Assembly: GCA_024509875.1 (NCBI GenBank) | Contig: JAMPIV010008058.1 | Span: 7,501 to 71,500, forward strand | DNA: 64,000 nt | Origin: Oreohelix idahoensis | Lineage: Eukaryota > Mollusca > Gastropoda > Stylommatophora > Oreohelicidae | Reading direction: 5' to 3' | Shown: positions 11,912 to 23,200 of the stretch, in pieces | How the letters are laid out: each line of letters opens with the position of its first letter | Numbering within the stretch: position 1 is the stretch's first letter | The notes under the pieces: generated by a model | The model's database searches: none | What the model saw: only the letters and a program-made list of their open reading frames with translations | Told to the model about the DNA's origin: nothing | Program-made: the position numbers and the translations under genes

Positions 11912-12725
11912 ACTGCACACCACTGCGAGCGCTAATATTGCCTAGAGCGCAAAGTTAACATAACGACGTTAACATTTACAGGCTTTTCTTTAACTTGCAA
12001 CGTATGTCACCCTCTTGTCACTCTCTTGTCACCTTCAAACCTTGCTATCGATTTATCAATCCCTTCCAGATGAGCAAAAGCTCTGAAACTTGGCATAGTT
12101 GTGTATTCCCCATGACAAAATAACAATCAGTCGTAAAAATAATAAAATGAATAAAATTAAAATTAATATTAATTTTGTTTGTTTGTATTGTATCATCAGG
12201 GAAATGGGCGATAACTGCAAATAATCTAGGTGTATTCTTTCCAACCAGATTGTCTCTCTTGAGAGAAATATTGAAACTTCTCTCGCCCTTTACACACACA
12301 CTATCGACGCGCGTGCATAGACATACATACAACTGACAGCTACATTTAAAAAAATGTAATTTACAACTCTTATCAAATTTTTTTTTTAAATAAAGCAAAA
12401 AAAAATCTGATGTTACATTTTTTGACTGCAAATTATAAACTTCTTGAAAAATTATTCGTGGCTTTTAAGTGCATTAAAAGCTTGTGTTTACAATATATTT
12501 TTAAATATTTTTTATCTCTTCAGTCACGATCTCTCGTGGAACACCTAGCGATCTTTTGCTGAACCCTAGGGTTCCAATGAACCCCGGCTGAGAAACCCTG
12601 GAATAGAGGGTACGGGAAAGTTGACTAAAAGCCAAGTGGGTACAGAAATCGGAAGAGTTTGGAGCATCTGATATAGTGGCAGTGGCAGTTTTAGGATTAA
12701 GGAAATCTAGGCTTTTTGTCTAGGG
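11912..12725. other. Non-coding stretch with a possible hAT-like terminus
   Basis: No gene seen. About 12550-12601 ends AACCCCGGCTGAGAAACCCTG. Reversed, this starts CAGGGTTTCTCAGCC, a common hAT-type terminus, but the other end was not found. Confidence 0.35.
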
Positions 12726-12788
12726 CAGGGGTCGGCAACCGGTCGATGTTGATCTACTAGTAGATCCCAGGGAATTGTTTTGTAGATC

Positions 12789-13183
12789 TGTGGTGGGGTG
12801 GAGCGAGATGATGATGATGTGATATTTGGTCACTCTTTCCACACTCGCACCGACCCGAACAACAATAAAAACTCTTGATTCTGAGGCAGGGGCTGTATTT
12901 ATTTTTACAACCCTAATTGCGCTACTTAAACAATCGCGATATTTGCTCTATTAGGCATGGAAACACAAATATACACAATTATTTCTAGAGCAAAAACACC
13001 ACTATCAAATATAACACACAACTATGCACCAAAACTAATTCTTAGGCTTTATTATGGCCTAAATTAATATATCTTCTTCAAGACTTTTTACATCCCAGCA
13101 TGCTTCGCGCACATCGAAAATATATGGGCGATAAATCTGCCCAAAAACAGGAAGGGGGCGGGCGTCTTTTCGGCCCCATCACA
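12789..13183 (-). repeat. 3' LTR, internally deleted
   Basis: Its outer parts match the 5' LTR at 14844-16930 closely, but about 1.7 kb is missing. Sequence jumps from the block ending TTTTTACAACCCTA to AATTGCGCTACTTAAAC at about 12915. In the 5' LTR these blocks are separated by tandem repeats and unique DNA. Confidence 0.8.
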
Positions 13184-13222
13184 TATCTCCCTCCTGATAT
13201 TGTTGTCGTCCCGACAACATCA

Positions 13223-14747
13223 CTACATCTGGTGCTTCAATTGTAACCTCTCAGATCGTTGATGCTGCGTAAGACTCTTTCTGGGCGGCGATGCCTTGGG
13301 CTGAGCTTCTGTAATAGGTACAGCCCGGCTGGGGACCCTCTTGGTCGTCATGTCCCTACGTTGTCGGACTGGCAGTTGCTTTGATCTAGAAGATTCGCTC
13401 CCCTGTGCCGCGTCGCTGTCTGCCCGTGACATCTGCCTGTCAGTGCATGCAACTGTCGACTTTGTAGGGAGACCGCTCTTGACGTGTTTTCCACTCATTT
13501 TGTCTGGACGGTGGCTTACGTTCCCCACAACCTGCTTTTGATGAGTCTCCTCTGCTAAACCTTGATTTGCAGTCCCTCCTATCTGCTTAGGACGGGTTTC
13601 CTCCCCTAGACGACGGCCAATTTTCTCGGCGCCCTTAGTGAGACAGTTGTCGTGGCCATCTCTTGGCTTGCGCCCTAAAGGCAACCTGGTATTGACAGTA
13701 CGCTTCGGGAAAGAGCTCCTTGGGGGACAGGTAGAAATCAAGTGTTCAGTGGACTTGCATCGAAACATCGTTTGGGAAGAGGGCCTTGAGGGCACTTGGC
13801 TGCCATGTGGTCTGACAGGTCTCCACAATTGTAGCATCTTATCTTTCTGGGCTTCCTCTGTGCTATGGGTCGCTTCCTGCTGCGCTAACACTCTTGACCG
13901 CCAATGCCGCATACATAAATTGCTTCCATGCCCTGGGCCGATGGTTTGCTGTCAAACTCTACTCGTTCATTCCTCGCCAGACTCCGGAATCCCTTTCTGA
14001 AGATCTTGGTCTGATGTACGAATACATCAATACCCCTATCATCTGGCGTGATGAACCTACATCCACTGTGGACACTATACCACTTGCACATCCCTTTTCG
14101 CCTTGTCGGTGCAACTGCGTTTGTTGGTGCTGTCAGATAACAGCTTTCCTTGACAACAGCCTGACTCTCACATACAAGAAGGGCTAGTTGCGGTTCCTGC
14201 GGACACACCTCCTCGTCTTGCGCTGCCTGTTCCCGCGGTTGGCATGGTGCTCTCTTTCTCTGCACCTCCTCTTGTGCTGGCGAACTGGCCTGTGACATCT
14301 GTGCTAGCTGGGCCTTTAGGACAGATAATTCTGCTTTGAGTGCTTCCACTTCACTGTGGGCTACTGGACTTGCTATCTGCACCAGTGTCTCTGGCTTTTT
14401 GCCTCCCAAGAAAACAGAACAATCCCTAGACCCCTGACTCCCAGCCTGGAAATTCCTGGTCATCTCACCGACTGGTGGTTGCTTGCTGTAAGCTTCCTCC
14501 ACTATTTCCAGTAACTTCTCAGGGCTGGCCTTGGCTCCACCACGTATCAGTAATTCTCTAGATACCCATGGTGTAGCGTTGTTCCAGATCATGTCTAACT
14601 TGTCTTCTGCCCAAAAAGGCGCCACCTTCCACGCGGCTTCTACATCTTCCACAAACTCTTGCCAAGTGGGACTCCCCTCTCCACTAAATAACTTATCTCT
14701 GGCCCCTTCACGTACCCTACCTTCACAGGCGCATTGATCGAAGCCAT
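13223..14747 (-). pseudogene. Gag-like protein with LIN28-like cold-shock domain and two CCHC knuckles (disrupted)
   Basis: The likely start is ATG at 14745-14747, 75-100 nt after the primer-binding site. A frame change at the GGGG run near 14703-14706 leads into a gag-like helical region (KLFSGEGSPTWQEF ... WNNATPWVSRELL) and an Ala/Gln/Glu coiled region. Then comes a cold-shock domain at 14103-13900 with CKWYSV, DVFVHQ (RNP2) and GFRSL. RNP1 is degraded to SGCRFI. A TAG at 13885-13887 follows. In the same frame a knuckle CYNCGDLSDHMAAKC lies at 13836-13792. A second, KSTEHLISTCP-containing knuckle at about 13767-13727 is split by a one-base frame change. Order and spacing (CSD, basic linker, CCHC, short linker, CCHC) are those of LIN28. 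A basic tail runs to 13223. Not functional as it stands. Confidence 0.7.
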
Positions 14748-14821
14748 CTTGATGCAAGACTGTACTGCTGGGTGTTTACAATATTTGTTCGTTTGCTGTT
14801 TGCTCAGTGTCACTGTCTGCC

Positions 14822-14843
14822 TTATCCCGTCGACGACGCCAAT
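14822..14843 (-). promoter_or_regulatory. Primer-binding site of the LIN28-like LTR element
   Basis: Directly inside the 5' LTR end, the minus strand reads ATTGGCGTCGTCGACGGGAT, the usual TGG-starting form of Gypsy-type primer-binding sites. The matching tRNA was not identified. Confidence 0.6.
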
Positions 14844-16930
14844 TGTGGTGGGGTGGAGCGAGATAATGATGATGTGATATTTGATAACTCTTTCCACACT
14901 CGCACCGACCCGAACAACAATAAAAACTCTTGATTCTGAGGCAGGGGCTGTATTTATTTTTACAACCCTATCAGTGACACTTAAACACACGAAGCAAACA
15001 TTAAACAAGTAACAAAGCGAACAAAACCGAACAGACAAAACACCCAGCTAGTGCTCAGTTGCTAATCTGAAGAAGCAAACAAAGCAACGAATAGTTAAAA
15101 TCATAATAATTAAATAATGATGCTCTCACCTGCCAAACTGTCCTTCCACGCCACCCTCAACTATCACACACGCACACACTCATGCGTGTCGTCCAATGTG
15201 ACTAGTAAGGTGTTGTGCATGAGGCTGGCAATCTCACCGTGTAACCTCGGTTGCTACCGAAACCACTACTGCAAGAGCACACACTCAGCTATCACATACA
15301 CACACACACACACTCATGCATGTCGTCCAATGAGACTAGTACGGTGTTGTGCATGAGGCTGGCAATCTCACCATGTAACACAGATTGCTACCGAAACCAC
15401 TACTGCAAGGGCACACTCTCAACTATCACACACATGCGTGTCGTCTAATGCGACTAGTATGGTGTTGTGCATGAGGCTGGCTATCTCACCGTGTAACATA
15501 GGTTGCTACCGAAACCACTACTGCACGAGCATCTGAATGCTTAATATGGAGGCAACCCACACTGTTGGCCCCATGCTCCCTCAGGAGCGGAGAAGAGAAA
15601 TATATATCTCCAAGTGAGCCCACGTGCTCTCACAAACCGTTCTTCACATAATAGTTAAATAATCATAAAATGGACATAAAATAATATTCAACTATATGTA
15701 CAACAAATACTCTCAATGAGAAAACCCACCACCTCGCAACTGATCCATCTCAATATTCATCACTGCCCTCTGAAGCATGTCGTATATGACAACTGGTGCG
15801 CCTGGCCACAAGCGTGTCGTATATGACCACTGGTGAGACTGGGAATCTCATCACATGAAACATACCGTTACCGAAACAACCACTGCAATAGCATAAAATG
15901 CTTCTTGTCGGCTTGTGATGGACACCAGCCACATTGGTGTTTCCATGCTCCGCAGGGAGCAAACAGAGAAACACCTGTCTCAACGTGCTTTACACCCCAA
16001 GGAGTGGCCTCGCGCTCTCCAGAAATCTAAATACATATCAAAGTAAACCACTAAAGATATACAGTAGAATAATCAATAAACGCGAAATACACTAAATTAC
16101 TCTTACAATAAAGAATAAAATATAATTACTCTTGACTTAGCAACTAGAACTAAAGTCATCCCCACGTGGCCTCCCGGCTGCCATCTTGATATTATTTAAT
16201 ATCATCTAAATTCAAGTAATAGATGCTTCTCTATCCAGTTTCATGTATAAAACACTCTCCTACTCAATTTGCCCGGTCTGATGGATGAAATACTTGATAC
16301 TAAACTCTTACATATGTGATTTGGGCGTAACACTAGTGAAATATATCCACACATTATTTCCACTTAATTATATTTCAAGACTAAATTGCCAGGTCCTGGA
16401 AACACATCAATCTATTTATTTCCTTAAACATTACAACAGACACGTGCTGAATATAATTTCAGACTTATAGAACACGAATGCTAAATTCTACAAAATGCGC
16501 TAAGAATTACAGCTCACGTGCTCTGGTCCATCTGCTACCTACACCGGTCACCTCGTCTCGTTTGCTCTCTCGTCTGGGCTGATACTAGGAAAGGTCGCTG
16601 CTGGCTATCACACGCTTTATATAGGCACTAGGCTAATCACTCAACTTAGTCCGCGCGCAGTAATTGCGCTACTTAAACACTCGCGATATTTGCTCTATTA
16701 GGCATGAAAACACAAATATACACAACTATTTCTAGAGCAAAAACACCACTATCAAATATAAGACACAACTATGCACCAAAACTAATTCTTAGGCTTTATT
16801 ATGGCCTAAATTAATATATCTTCTTCAAGACTTTTTACATCATAGCATGCTTCGCGCACATCGAAAATATATGGGCGATAAATCTGCCCAAAAACAGGAA
16901 GGGGGTGGGCGTCTTTTCGGCCCCATCACA
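14844..16930 (-). repeat. 5' LTR of the LIN28-like element
   Basis: 2087 bp, ends as in the 3' LTR. It contains about three tandem copies of a 118-134 bp unit at 15150-15540, each with GTGTTGTGCATGAGGCTGGC and GCTACCGAAACCACTACTGC. A related unit at 15773-15970 ends in a CATGCTCC...GGAGC hairpin-like motif also seen elsewhere in the window. Confidence 0.75.
15150..15970. repeat. Tandem and dispersed repeat with CATGCTCC/GGAGC motif
   Basis: Units start near 15150, 15290 and 15410, with a diverged copy at 15773. They differ partly through (CA)n length. The 3' parts, near 15570-15585 and 15940-15960, hold CATGCTCCnnnnGGAGC. Similar segments occur near 47930-47960 and 55300-55480, so the unit is a dispersed family. 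Its class is unknown. Confidence 0.5.
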
Positions 16931-17057
16931 GATCTTTAGGTGCGAAAAGGGAAAAATAAGAATGTTTCACCTTTATAAGTTGCAAACTAGGTCGTTCCTT
17001 CCGGCACTTAAAAGTTCGGTGTTCCCGTGTTTAAAGGTATGTTCACAACATTGCCAG

Positions 17058-19485
17058 TGTGACGTACGTCTAGTTTGACTAGTGAATTTTCCCTGATATG
17101 ATGGATGATTTAAAGGGACCTTTAGCTTTTCATAACATTAGAACCCCTGAACATTTGTTGTAACTTTTCGTTTGCCAGAACGCATTCCACCGGGACTCAT
17201 GTAGGATACAGCGACGAGATCAAGAGACAGACCGAGGGATCTTAGGGGAGACTATCGGCGCTATCAAAGACAGTAGTTTTCCCTGATACGAGACGCAGTT
17301 GCTTGCCGCTAATTTCGCGTCTCGGTGTCAATCGAGGAACCGAGCGAACGGGGGAAAGCGAAACGGGCAGCAGCGAGCGGATACGAAGACCAGGGGGCGG
17401 CTTTTTCTCTTGATTTGGCGGTCAGATCCCCAAAAGTTCGTGAGATCAAATAAGTTGTCAAGTTTATCATGTCCCACTCAACTTACATTCCATTTTAGCT
17501 AAATAGACCATGTAGAACTAGACACGTTATCACTCGCTGGCCAGACCTTTACAGAAGCACTAGCTTTATTGAAATCTTGTTATAGATTTTCCCCTGGATT
17601 TTATATATATTTGCAGTGATTTCTAATTCTGTGCAAAGCGGTAATATATATTGTGTAAAGTGATCAGTGGTCTAGCTCAGTCATTCTATTTAAAGGGATT
17701 CTGTGTTAATTTAAATCTATTTAATTAAACCATCTCAAGAGTTCCAGTTTTAAATATAATGATCTATCTATTATATTATTTCAAAAGATAATAGATGCTT
17801 AAATTAACTTTTAAAGTCGCGAAGGAATTTATAATTAATAAATTCAGTTAAGTCCTAGTTTTATAGATGTGGGTTTTTAACCACTAGAATTCGCGCAGTG
17901 TTTATTAAATACATAATTAAATACTCGAGTGTATTATAGGCTTAACGGGAAATTCATCGCGCTTTAGAAGGTTATTTGTTTTCGGTATATTACATGTCTT
18001 TTTTTTCTTTCATACAGAGTGATCGTAACCTGTGCGATCCCAGCATTAAGAAAGCAATAAAGAAATCAATCTAAGCAAAGCAAAGCATAAACAGTGTGTA
18101 GAGTTCCCCTGACGCAGAACTTGTTGAGACTGTGTAAATTTTTAATCTTTGAGGCGATTCTATGTTTGGAATTCCGCTATCTAACTTATAGCAAAGAAAG
18201 CACACCCAAAGACAAATTTAACGCACCATCAAACAACTTAAGTCGTAACGGGAAGAAGAACACTGGCCCGAGCTTTGTTAGTTTACTGACACAGAGAGAT
18301 AATTCATAATTTCCTGAACAGTGATGTGACTAGTTTTCTCACTGGACTTAAACCATACCTCACGGATAAAGTGTACCAGCACGCGTAAGAATTTTATTAT
18401 CAGCGGCATAGTCAAATAGACCACACCATCCTCACCCCGGTATCAGAGACCGTGCCCTCCCATAGAAACTGTTATTAAGAAAAGAGACACAACTACAGAT
18501 TCATTTTCCAGCGATTACGGGACCCTTTTATGTGCTGACCGCCTACCCGATAATCTGGGGCTAGAACTTGAACAAACACTCATACATTTAGTTGAGGTGT
18601 AACTGCTGTTGTGTTATTCTATGGAGTGCAAGATTTTTTCACAATCGGTAAGTGAGAGCAAGATGAGTGAAGGCCTTTGCTAGCGCGTGTATGAATGACA
18701 GGAAATTAATTCTTTTGTGTGACCATTTTGTTAACTTGCTTACCTGGTAACATATATCTTTTCTGTATACCCTACATTGTTCCTTTAAGTGGGATAGTTG
18801 ATAATTTGTTAACTCTGTTTAAAACCACCTCCTTTCCATTTGCTTAGTAAAGGGAAGAACAGCTGGGAAGAACAGGTTTTTTTTTCTATCACTTATACCT
18901 AACTTGGTAACACCTCTTTCAGAGTAATTAACTTTACTGTTAGGTTAACGTACCCGTGTTCCTGATATTATCTATCTCTGGACTGGGTTTGTCTTTGTCT
19001 AATGAGCGGGAAGGGCTTAGTCGATACCAATCTTCTTCACCCCCTCCCAAACTTGTTATTTGCATTTGTGTACTTATGATAATTTATGTAATATCTGATA
19101 TTTTTAGTGATTGATGTTTAAAGTGAATAAAATCACCTAAACTCATTTAGTTCTGTGTGTTGGATATACCCAAAGCCCAACTTTTCCCCTATTCGTTTAA
19201 TATAGTTTGTATCAACGTCGTGTGTGTGTTTGAAAACACCGAATCGGTGTGCGCGCAGATGCGAGTCTGGAAAACTGGCAAATAATTGTTTGACCAGGAG
19301 AGTGAAAGAGAAGATTGAGAGACACGATTTGTCGTAAATAAGTCTGTCTTTACTCTCCTCCAGCACGCTGTGAAGTAACTATTAAATCTCTACATTTTCT
19401 ATCACTGAGCTTTCCATCATCATTTTCCACTCTAAACCGGACCACTATTTCTACGACTCTTTTCTCTCAAAATAAATTTACGACA
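17058..19485 (+). repeat. 5' LTR of the gmr1-like element
   Basis: Starts TGTGACGTACG and ends TTTACGACA. AATAAA at 19126-19131 is a likely polyadenylation signal near the 3' part. Short open frames inside (17299, 18094, 19133) also occur in the 3' LTR and are not supported as genes. Confidence 0.93.
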
Positions 19486-19490
19486 ATATT

Positions 19491-19509
19491 TGGCTGGCTC
19501 GTCTGGGAT
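19491..19509 (+). promoter_or_regulatory. Primer-binding site (tRNA-Pro-like)
   Basis: TGGCTGGCTCGTCTGGGAT lies 5 nt inside the LTR and resembles the tRNA-Pro primer-binding site used by murine-type retroviruses, with one extra base and one mismatch. A second, diverged copy of this block (GGGCTGGTTCTGGGATCTTGAG) lies at about 19542-19565. Confidence 0.55.
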
Positions 19510-20294
19510 AATTTTGAGATACATTTGATGCACACATATTTGTGGGCTGGTTCTGGGATCTTGAGCTACATTTGAGGCAATCGCATAGCCGGGTTAAAGA
19601 TATTTTGAGTCTGATTTAGTTTGGGTCTAACTAGGTAGAGTGTGAATGATTTGTCTTTGTGAATTAGGGAAATAAATAAATAATTACACCCCTAGACAAA
19701 CGTTCTTTAAGTATTTGGGTTGTCCACACAGCATATTTACAGGTTGTTTTCTCTCCACAGCAGTAGAAAGTACAGATAAACAAATATATTTGCTATTTTA
19801 ATTATCCTCTGGCGGAGATAATTATATTTCTTTCTTTATAAAAGTTGCTGGGATTGCGTGATTGTTTTACAGTCACTAAGGTTTTTGAAGTCAAAAAGAG
19901 TTGAGCTTAGCTAAAGACGGATTGTTCTGATTTTTAAAAATTAAGTTAACAACGTCTCATCTCAATAATTGACTTTAGGGACGGAGTTTGTTGTCAGAGA
20001 TTTAAAATTTAGGGGAAATTTTTTTTTTCCTTTTAAATTGTTTTAATATAAATTTTTCTCTACTGTTAGTAAAAGTAGATTCTTTTCCAGTGTAACTTAC
20101 CATTTAGTGGCATAGTCGCTTGCGTTTAGAGCCTTAATTGCCAGATAATAGCAGCGATAAGTTTGCACAGTACAGGTAGGAGGTAACACAGGTAAATTTG
20201 TACTTGTGTTTTTTTCTCGTAGCGGTTCAGAGTTCCTCCCTTTCGCGTTGCTTCTTACTAGTTCTCTAAGCATACTTCATCTTATTCTTTAACA

Positions 20295-23200
20295 ATGGCA
20301 GAGAGGATAAAGATGAGGTCCATCTTGAGGCTGGAAGCGAAAGAGGCAGGATTAGATGCAGAAGCTGCAAACGCGTTTATTAACCAGGAATTGGAAATAT
20401 ATGACGCGGAGCAACAGAGAGCCGAAGCTGAGAGGAAGGCGGAGCAACAGAGAGCAGAAGCTGAGAGGAAGGAAGAGAAAGAAAGAACAGAGAGGAGAGA
20501 AGCCCAGGAGAGGGCAGATAAGAAAGAAGCGGAAGAACGTCTTTTGGAACAGAAGAAAATTGAAGCAGAGATGGAAACTCGCAGAGAGAGAGAGAGAGAC
20601 AAGGAAAGACAGCATCAACTGGCGCTTAAGGCTCTAGAGAGTCGGGGCGCCTCTACTTCGACTAACGGAGAGCCGTCTTCGCCCCAGTCTCAATCAATGG
20701 ACCTCTCCAGTACTCAATCTGCCCAATTAACTGCTATGTCGTTTTCTTTAGAATCTTTTCCTAGCCCTAACGAAAAAATTGACAGCTACCTAGAAAAATT
20801 CGAGAGACTCGCGAATCTTTATGGGTTAGAGAGTACCCGCTGGGCGCTCAAACTTTCAACGTCACTGAAAGGCAATGCTTATGACGTGTACACAAAGCTG
20901 GGACCGAATCAACATGATTACGACATGTTGAAAAAGGCCTTACTACAGCAGTTTGAGATGACTGCCCGAAAGTTTCTGCAGTTGTTCAGAAACAGCCGAA
21001 AAGAGAGCACGGAAACATTTCCCCAGTTCTCTTCACGTCTCACGGGTTATCTGACAAAGTGCATTGAATTATCTGACCTACCTCTTTCATATGAGGGACT
21101 CCTCGAACTTGTTCTTGTGGAGCAGATAAAATCCACTTTGTCGAATGAAACACGTAGATTTTTGGCTGAACAGGGGGCAGTCAGGCTTGAAGACATACTC
21201 AATAAAGCCGAACGCTATAGCAATGCAATGGCCGAACTTCCCAGCACTAAACGTAAACCCACCGATGAGCCATCTCGAAAACAGAATCTAGAGCAGGCAT
21301 CCTATTCTTCCACTTCCTCTCAACATTATAACCAACGAGATAACAATACCCAGAAACCTCCCCAGGAAAAATCGAAATTCTACAAAACCCGATACCCCCC
21401 CAACAACAATTCTGATCAACCCAACAAGCCTACGTGGCAGCGCGGCCACCAAGGTCAAGGAAAAGGGAAGACCCCTACACCAGGAACGTCTGATCAGGGC
21501 AAACAAACCGGTGCAAACCGCATTGGATGTTTGCATACAGCCTCGAAAGGTAGAGTCAATGTCAGTGATTCTCAACCTGAGGGGGACCGACCCTCAACTC
21601 GAGGAACTGTAATTTTGAACGGTACCTCTACTACTTGTCTTTTTGACACTGGATTAAGTTTTGATTGTATTGTCGCTAGGCACCTAGTCAAACCCGGTCA
21701 GGAGACAGAGGAAACCGTCAAACTTAGTGGAGTTTTCAGGAGTGATGCACCCAGGACGCTTCCTATCGCACTGGTAGAAATACACTCTGACTTTGTCAGA
21801 GGAGTTATTAAAGCGGCCATAATGGATGATCCGATCTACCCAGTTATCCTGGGATGTAGATATGTGTTCATTGGGAGACCTAAGGAGCCGATTGTGGCAG
21901 CGGTAACCACAAGAGGGCAAGCCAAGAAGGAGAGGGAGCCTGCGCCAAACTTGTTGCCGAATGAACTGAAGGAGGCGCAACAAAAGGACCCTACTCTGGC
22001 GCCCTGCTTTAAAAAACTGCCCATGGCTAAGGACCCCAGACACAACGGAGACATCTTTTCTAAGGATGGTGTATTGTATCGTAGAACGGGCAACCCGGAC
22101 ACGGGGAATAACCAGCTCCTAGTACCGACGCAGTACAGAAACCAGATCTTAGAAATGGGGCACTCTCTTCCCTTTAGCGGACACATGGGACAAAACGCCA
22201 CTATTCAGCGAATAAAAAACCACTATTGGTGGCCAGGAATGAACTCTGACATTGTCAGGTACGTGAAATCCTGCGCCCAGTGCCAACGGGTAGCACCCAA
22301 GCACTTGACACCCCCAGTACCTATGGGGCAAATGCCAATAGTAGGGACTCCATTTGAACGGGTTGCTGTCGACATTATTGGTCCTCTGGAAAAGACCAAA
22401 AGAAGGAACAGGTTCATCCTGACCTTAGTTGACACTTGCACTATGTGGGCCGAAGCCGTACCGCTACCATGCACTAATTCCAAGCATGTCGCAGAAGCCC
22501 TTGTGCAAATTTTTACACGGTTGGGATTCCCTCAACAAGTTTTGACGGACAATGGATCCCAATTCCGTAGCCTGTTAATGGAGGAGATCTTTAAGATCTT
22601 GAGGGCCAAACATATCCACACAAGTCCCTACCATCCGGCCGGAAATGGGCTCGTGGAACGTTTTAACGGTACCCTCACCATGATGTTACGTAAGCTGGGT
22701 CAGGAGAAACCGGAAGACTGGGACCAATATATATCGGCTGCCTTATTCGCCTACCGAGAGGTACCCCAAGCGTCTACGGGTTTTGCGCCAGCTACACTTT
22801 TATTTGGCAGACCTATTAAGGGGCCACTAGAAGCCTTACTTCGGTCCCTGACAGACCAGAAGGCTGACGAGACAGTCGTCTCTGCAAGCAAGTATGTATC
22901 TGAGCTTAAGGAAAGGCTAAAGCTAGGATGGGATCTAGCTACTACCAACCTTAAGAAAGCCCGCGCTAAAATTACTAAAAGATACAACAAAGCTGCAAAA
23001 GAGAGAGAACTACAACCAGGGGAGAAAGTCCTATTGCTACTTCCAACCGGAAGCAATAAACTTCGCATCGGATGGCAAGGACCGTTTACCGTCCTTAAAA
23101 AGATCTCACGTACCAACTACAAGATCTCCATCAAAGGAAAGGAGAAGGTCTTCCACATAAATCTGCTAAAGAAATATTTGGAAAGACCGGTGCCATCCTC

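Larger units (their letters stand above)
12789..16930 (-). mobile_element. Non-autonomous LTR retrotransposon carrying a LIN28-like gag module
   Basis: Minus-strand element, 5' LTR at 14844-16930 and 3' LTR at 12789-13183. The LTR ends are TGTGATGGGG and CCCCACCACA. The 4-bp flanks GATC (12785-12788 and 16931-16934) are identical. A primer-binding-site-like TGGCGTCGTCGACGGGAT follows the 5' LTR and a polypurine AGGAGGGAGATA precedes the 3' LTR. The interior of about 1.66 kb holds only a gag-like pseudogene; no protease, RT, RNase H or integrase was seen. The last 30 or so residues before the polypurine tract are basic and Pro/Ser-rich, as at many pol C-termini, so pol was probably deleted. 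Confidence 0.8.

Noticed and set aside
13341..14187. Plus-strand ORFs opposite the gag pseudogene
   Set aside because: Shadow frames of the minus-strand gag; domain motifs occur only on the minus strand.
15150..15600. CRISPR-like array
   Set aside because: Units are 118-134 bp, adjacent and without regular unique spacers, inside an LTR of a eukaryotic element. The 31-bp (55518) and 66-bp (56557) arrays are head-to-tail minisatellites, also without spacers.
17299..19366. Three short ORFs duplicated at 25063, 25858 and 26897
   Set aside because: They lie in the LTRs, so duplication is explained by LTR identity, and have no domain content.
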